The notes below the pieces were generated by a model. The model worked only from the letters and a program-made list of their open reading frames with translations, searched no databases and was not told the origin of the DNA. From Verpa conica (taxonomy: Eukaryota; Ascomycota; Pezizomycetes; Pezizales; Morchellaceae): DNA of 64,000 nt. The position numbers and the translations under genes were made by a program. The stretch covers positions 1,426,001 through 1,490,000 of the forward strand of contig JAUFSD010000013.1 in the NCBI GenBank assembly GCA_033030425.1. Reading direction: 5' to 3'. The first letter of the stretch is position 1. Each line of letters starts with the position of its first letter. Below are positions 62,331 to 64,000 of the stretch, in pieces.

Positions 62331-63574
62331 TAATAGTTATAGACCACCGGAGATCAAGAGCAACGGGGGAATGAACCACCGAACAAGGCAAGATAACTAG
62401 TATAATGTAGAAAGGGGGATCACTAAGACAAGATAATACTAAAGTATCCGAATAAGATTAAATAAATTGGGCTTGTGGCTTCGTGCTTTTCTGTTGTTTA
62501 TACGGGGGACTTGGCTGCCAGCGTGTTTATTTAATGCACTGCTATAATTTAAGTCTAGGACTGAGTGGAATTAAACAGAGGTACTACGAGAGTGAGAAGA
62601 AATGCAATTCCCTTGATATTTTGATAAAAGAAGTTGCTTTTATATAGCTAATCATAATCTTTAATATACTCGCTAATGTAAACTCATGCCTCACTAGATC
62701 ATCGTATCGTGCTTTATATTACACTGGACTAGTTGCCGATGCTGACTCAGCTCTTCAGACCTAACATCATGATTCTCCCTAGTTATATATTTTCAGTATT
62801 AAAACATTTTTAGTACCAGTAAGTGCATCGAGACCCAGATACGGGCAAGTAGTATTGTCGGAGGACATAAATAACCGCCCCCCATATGACAACCAGGAGC
62901 TATGTAGCTCCACATAAACATAACACTTTCTCCATTATATAAGTTGGTAGTATATAAATTAACACTTATTTCCTTTATTATTCAATTTTCTATTCTTATT
63001 AATTATTATTGTAGTGCCTAGTTGGGGTTGGAATTGGGGTATAACTGTCATAGGTGGGCGGTTATTTTTGTCCCCCCAAAATACATATAAGTTCTTCCGC
63101 GGTAGTCTTACCGGGAACTAGATATTGAGTCCCTAACCAGCGAGTCAAATATCATGTTATCTGTTGGGATATGGCCCACGGCAGTCAATCCATGAGGTTA
63201 TAAGCGTGTAGGGAATGAGGTTGGTCTTGCCCTCCTCCTTCAGGAGTATCATCGAACTATCATTCTATTACTCGCACCTGTGCTTTCATATTACCGATTC
63301 TGAATTGCTATATACACGATCTCTCAAACCCAAAGAGCAGTATGAATTATTATTCTATGTGCATTACATTATACCTACCACTGGCTTGCTAACTGTAAAA
63401 ACGTAATAAAGAGTAACCATATAACAAGAACAATACTACCCCAAAGCATACATACAAGGCCCGCTGCAGTCCACTAAAAGTTTTGGAACCCTATAGTATG
63501 CTTACTTAATATAGAGGCCCAAGGATCTCCTCTAAAAAGCGGCCAGCGCTTTATGAGCCAGGAATATCGAACAA
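62331..63574. other. gene-free AT-rich region
   Basis: No gene, RNA or repeat recognised. Confidence 0.45.
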
Positions 63575-64000
63575 CTAAGAAATAAATTCGTAAAACGTAA
63601 TAATCCCGAAGAACGACCCGAATGAGAGCAGAAAGGTCATGGCAAAGTTGAGCCCGGGTGACATCGGCTGCCTGAGGAAATAAGCCCTATCACTGGGTGA
63701 CCACACTGCTGTATTGCCGGTTGCCTCGCTGGGTGGGGGCGCGACTACGGTTCCGGGGACGTTCGTTTGGGTTTGATCGAGCGCGGTAATCGTTCTTGTG
63801 GAATAGATCGCGGTGGTGGCGGTTGTTGTAATTACGGAGGTACTAGGCAGGGGGTCGGTAGGACTGGGTAAAGTACTTGGTGATTGCTCGGCCGTTGTAG
63901 TAATTGTTCTTGTAGCATAAACAGTTGTAGCAGAGATTAATGTTTCGTAGACTGTAGTGGGCTCGATTATGGACTCGGTAACAGTGGTGGGCGAGGATTC
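63575..64000 (-). CDS. C-terminal part of a Ser/Thr-rich membrane protein (partial)
   Basis: The minus-strand frame is open from the window edge to a TAG at 63575-63577, giving 141 codons; the start lies beyond 64000. The first 75 residues are very rich in Thr, Ser and Val with repeated motifs (TTVYETLISATTVYATRTIT, then TAIYSTRTIT), as in heavily O-glycosylated wall or surface proteins. A less biased segment follows, and then a hydrophobic stretch (LNFAMTFLLSFGSFFGIITF) close to the C-terminus. That stretch is either a membrane anchor or a signal for GPI attachment. The few residues after it (YEFIS) favour either. The N-terminal domain, and so the function, is not visible. Confidence 0.7.
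   Translation of the reverse strand, partial: ESSPTTVTESIIEPTTVYETLISATTVYATRTITTTAEQSPSTLPSPTDPLPSTSVITTTATTAIYSTRTITALDQTQTNVPGTVVAPPPSEATGNTAVWSPSDRAYFLRQPMSPGLNFAMTFLLSFGSFFGIITFYEFIS

Overview
The window looks like a filamentous ascomycete (Pezizomycotina) chromosome. Genes are split by many short GT-AG introns (about 49-91 nt, often with a CTAAC/CTGAC-like branch site just before the acceptor). The recognisable proteins are typical fungal families: an alcohol-oxidase-like GMC enzyme, a proteinase K-like subtilase, a type B carboxylesterase, indoleamine 2,3-dioxygenase, a Zn2Cys6 regulator, a TPR-CorA protein and a Ty1/copia element. Gene density is low, and long AT-rich gene-free stretches with relics and MITE-like elements separate the genes. 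I rebuilt the exon structures by hand. All main models close in frame, but none has transcript support.

Layout. 3.2-5.4 kb: GMC oxidoreductase (+, 7 exons). 5.4-11.1 kb: desert. 11.2-12.6 kb: secreted subtilisin-like protease (+). 12.6-20.0 kb: desert holding two decayed coding relics, a MITE-like element and a perfect 20-bp palindrome. 20.0-24.7 kb: secreted carboxylesterase (+), a secreted protein with four tandem cysteine modules (+), and a DUF924-type protein (-). 27.1-28.5 kb: predicted secreted Ser/Thr-rich protein of unknown function (+), preceded by a cluster of TACATGTA palindromes. 30.0-31.9 kb: indoleamine 2,3-dioxygenase (+, 9 exons, one of only 5 nt). 33.0-33.5 kb: VOC/glyoxalase-like protein (+). 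33.5-41.6 kb: desert. 41.6-41.9 kb: small Cys/His-rich protein (+). 42-47.9 kb: desert ending in a long polypurine tract. 47.9-50.4 kb: Zn2Cys6 transcription factor (+). 51.3-54.7 kb: TPR-CorA fusion (-). 56.2-62.0 kb: complete Ty1/copia retrotransposon with 5-bp target duplication, half-tRNA primer site, and a 645-bp insertion that splits its reverse transcriptase. 62.2 kb: second MITE-like element. 63.6-64.0 kb: C-terminus of a Ser/Thr-rich membrane protein (-) that runs off the window.

The genes do not form an obvious biosynthetic cluster. A loose theme at 11-28 kb is secretion: a protease, an esterase, a cysteine-rich protein and a Ser/Thr-rich protein all start with hydrophobic leaders. 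The intracellular genes (IDO, VOC, DUF924, regulator) are ordinary metabolic or regulatory functions. The best leads for something new are the four-module cysteine protein, the TPR-CorA fusion, the predicted 5-nt microexon, and the unclassified element inside the copia polymerase.
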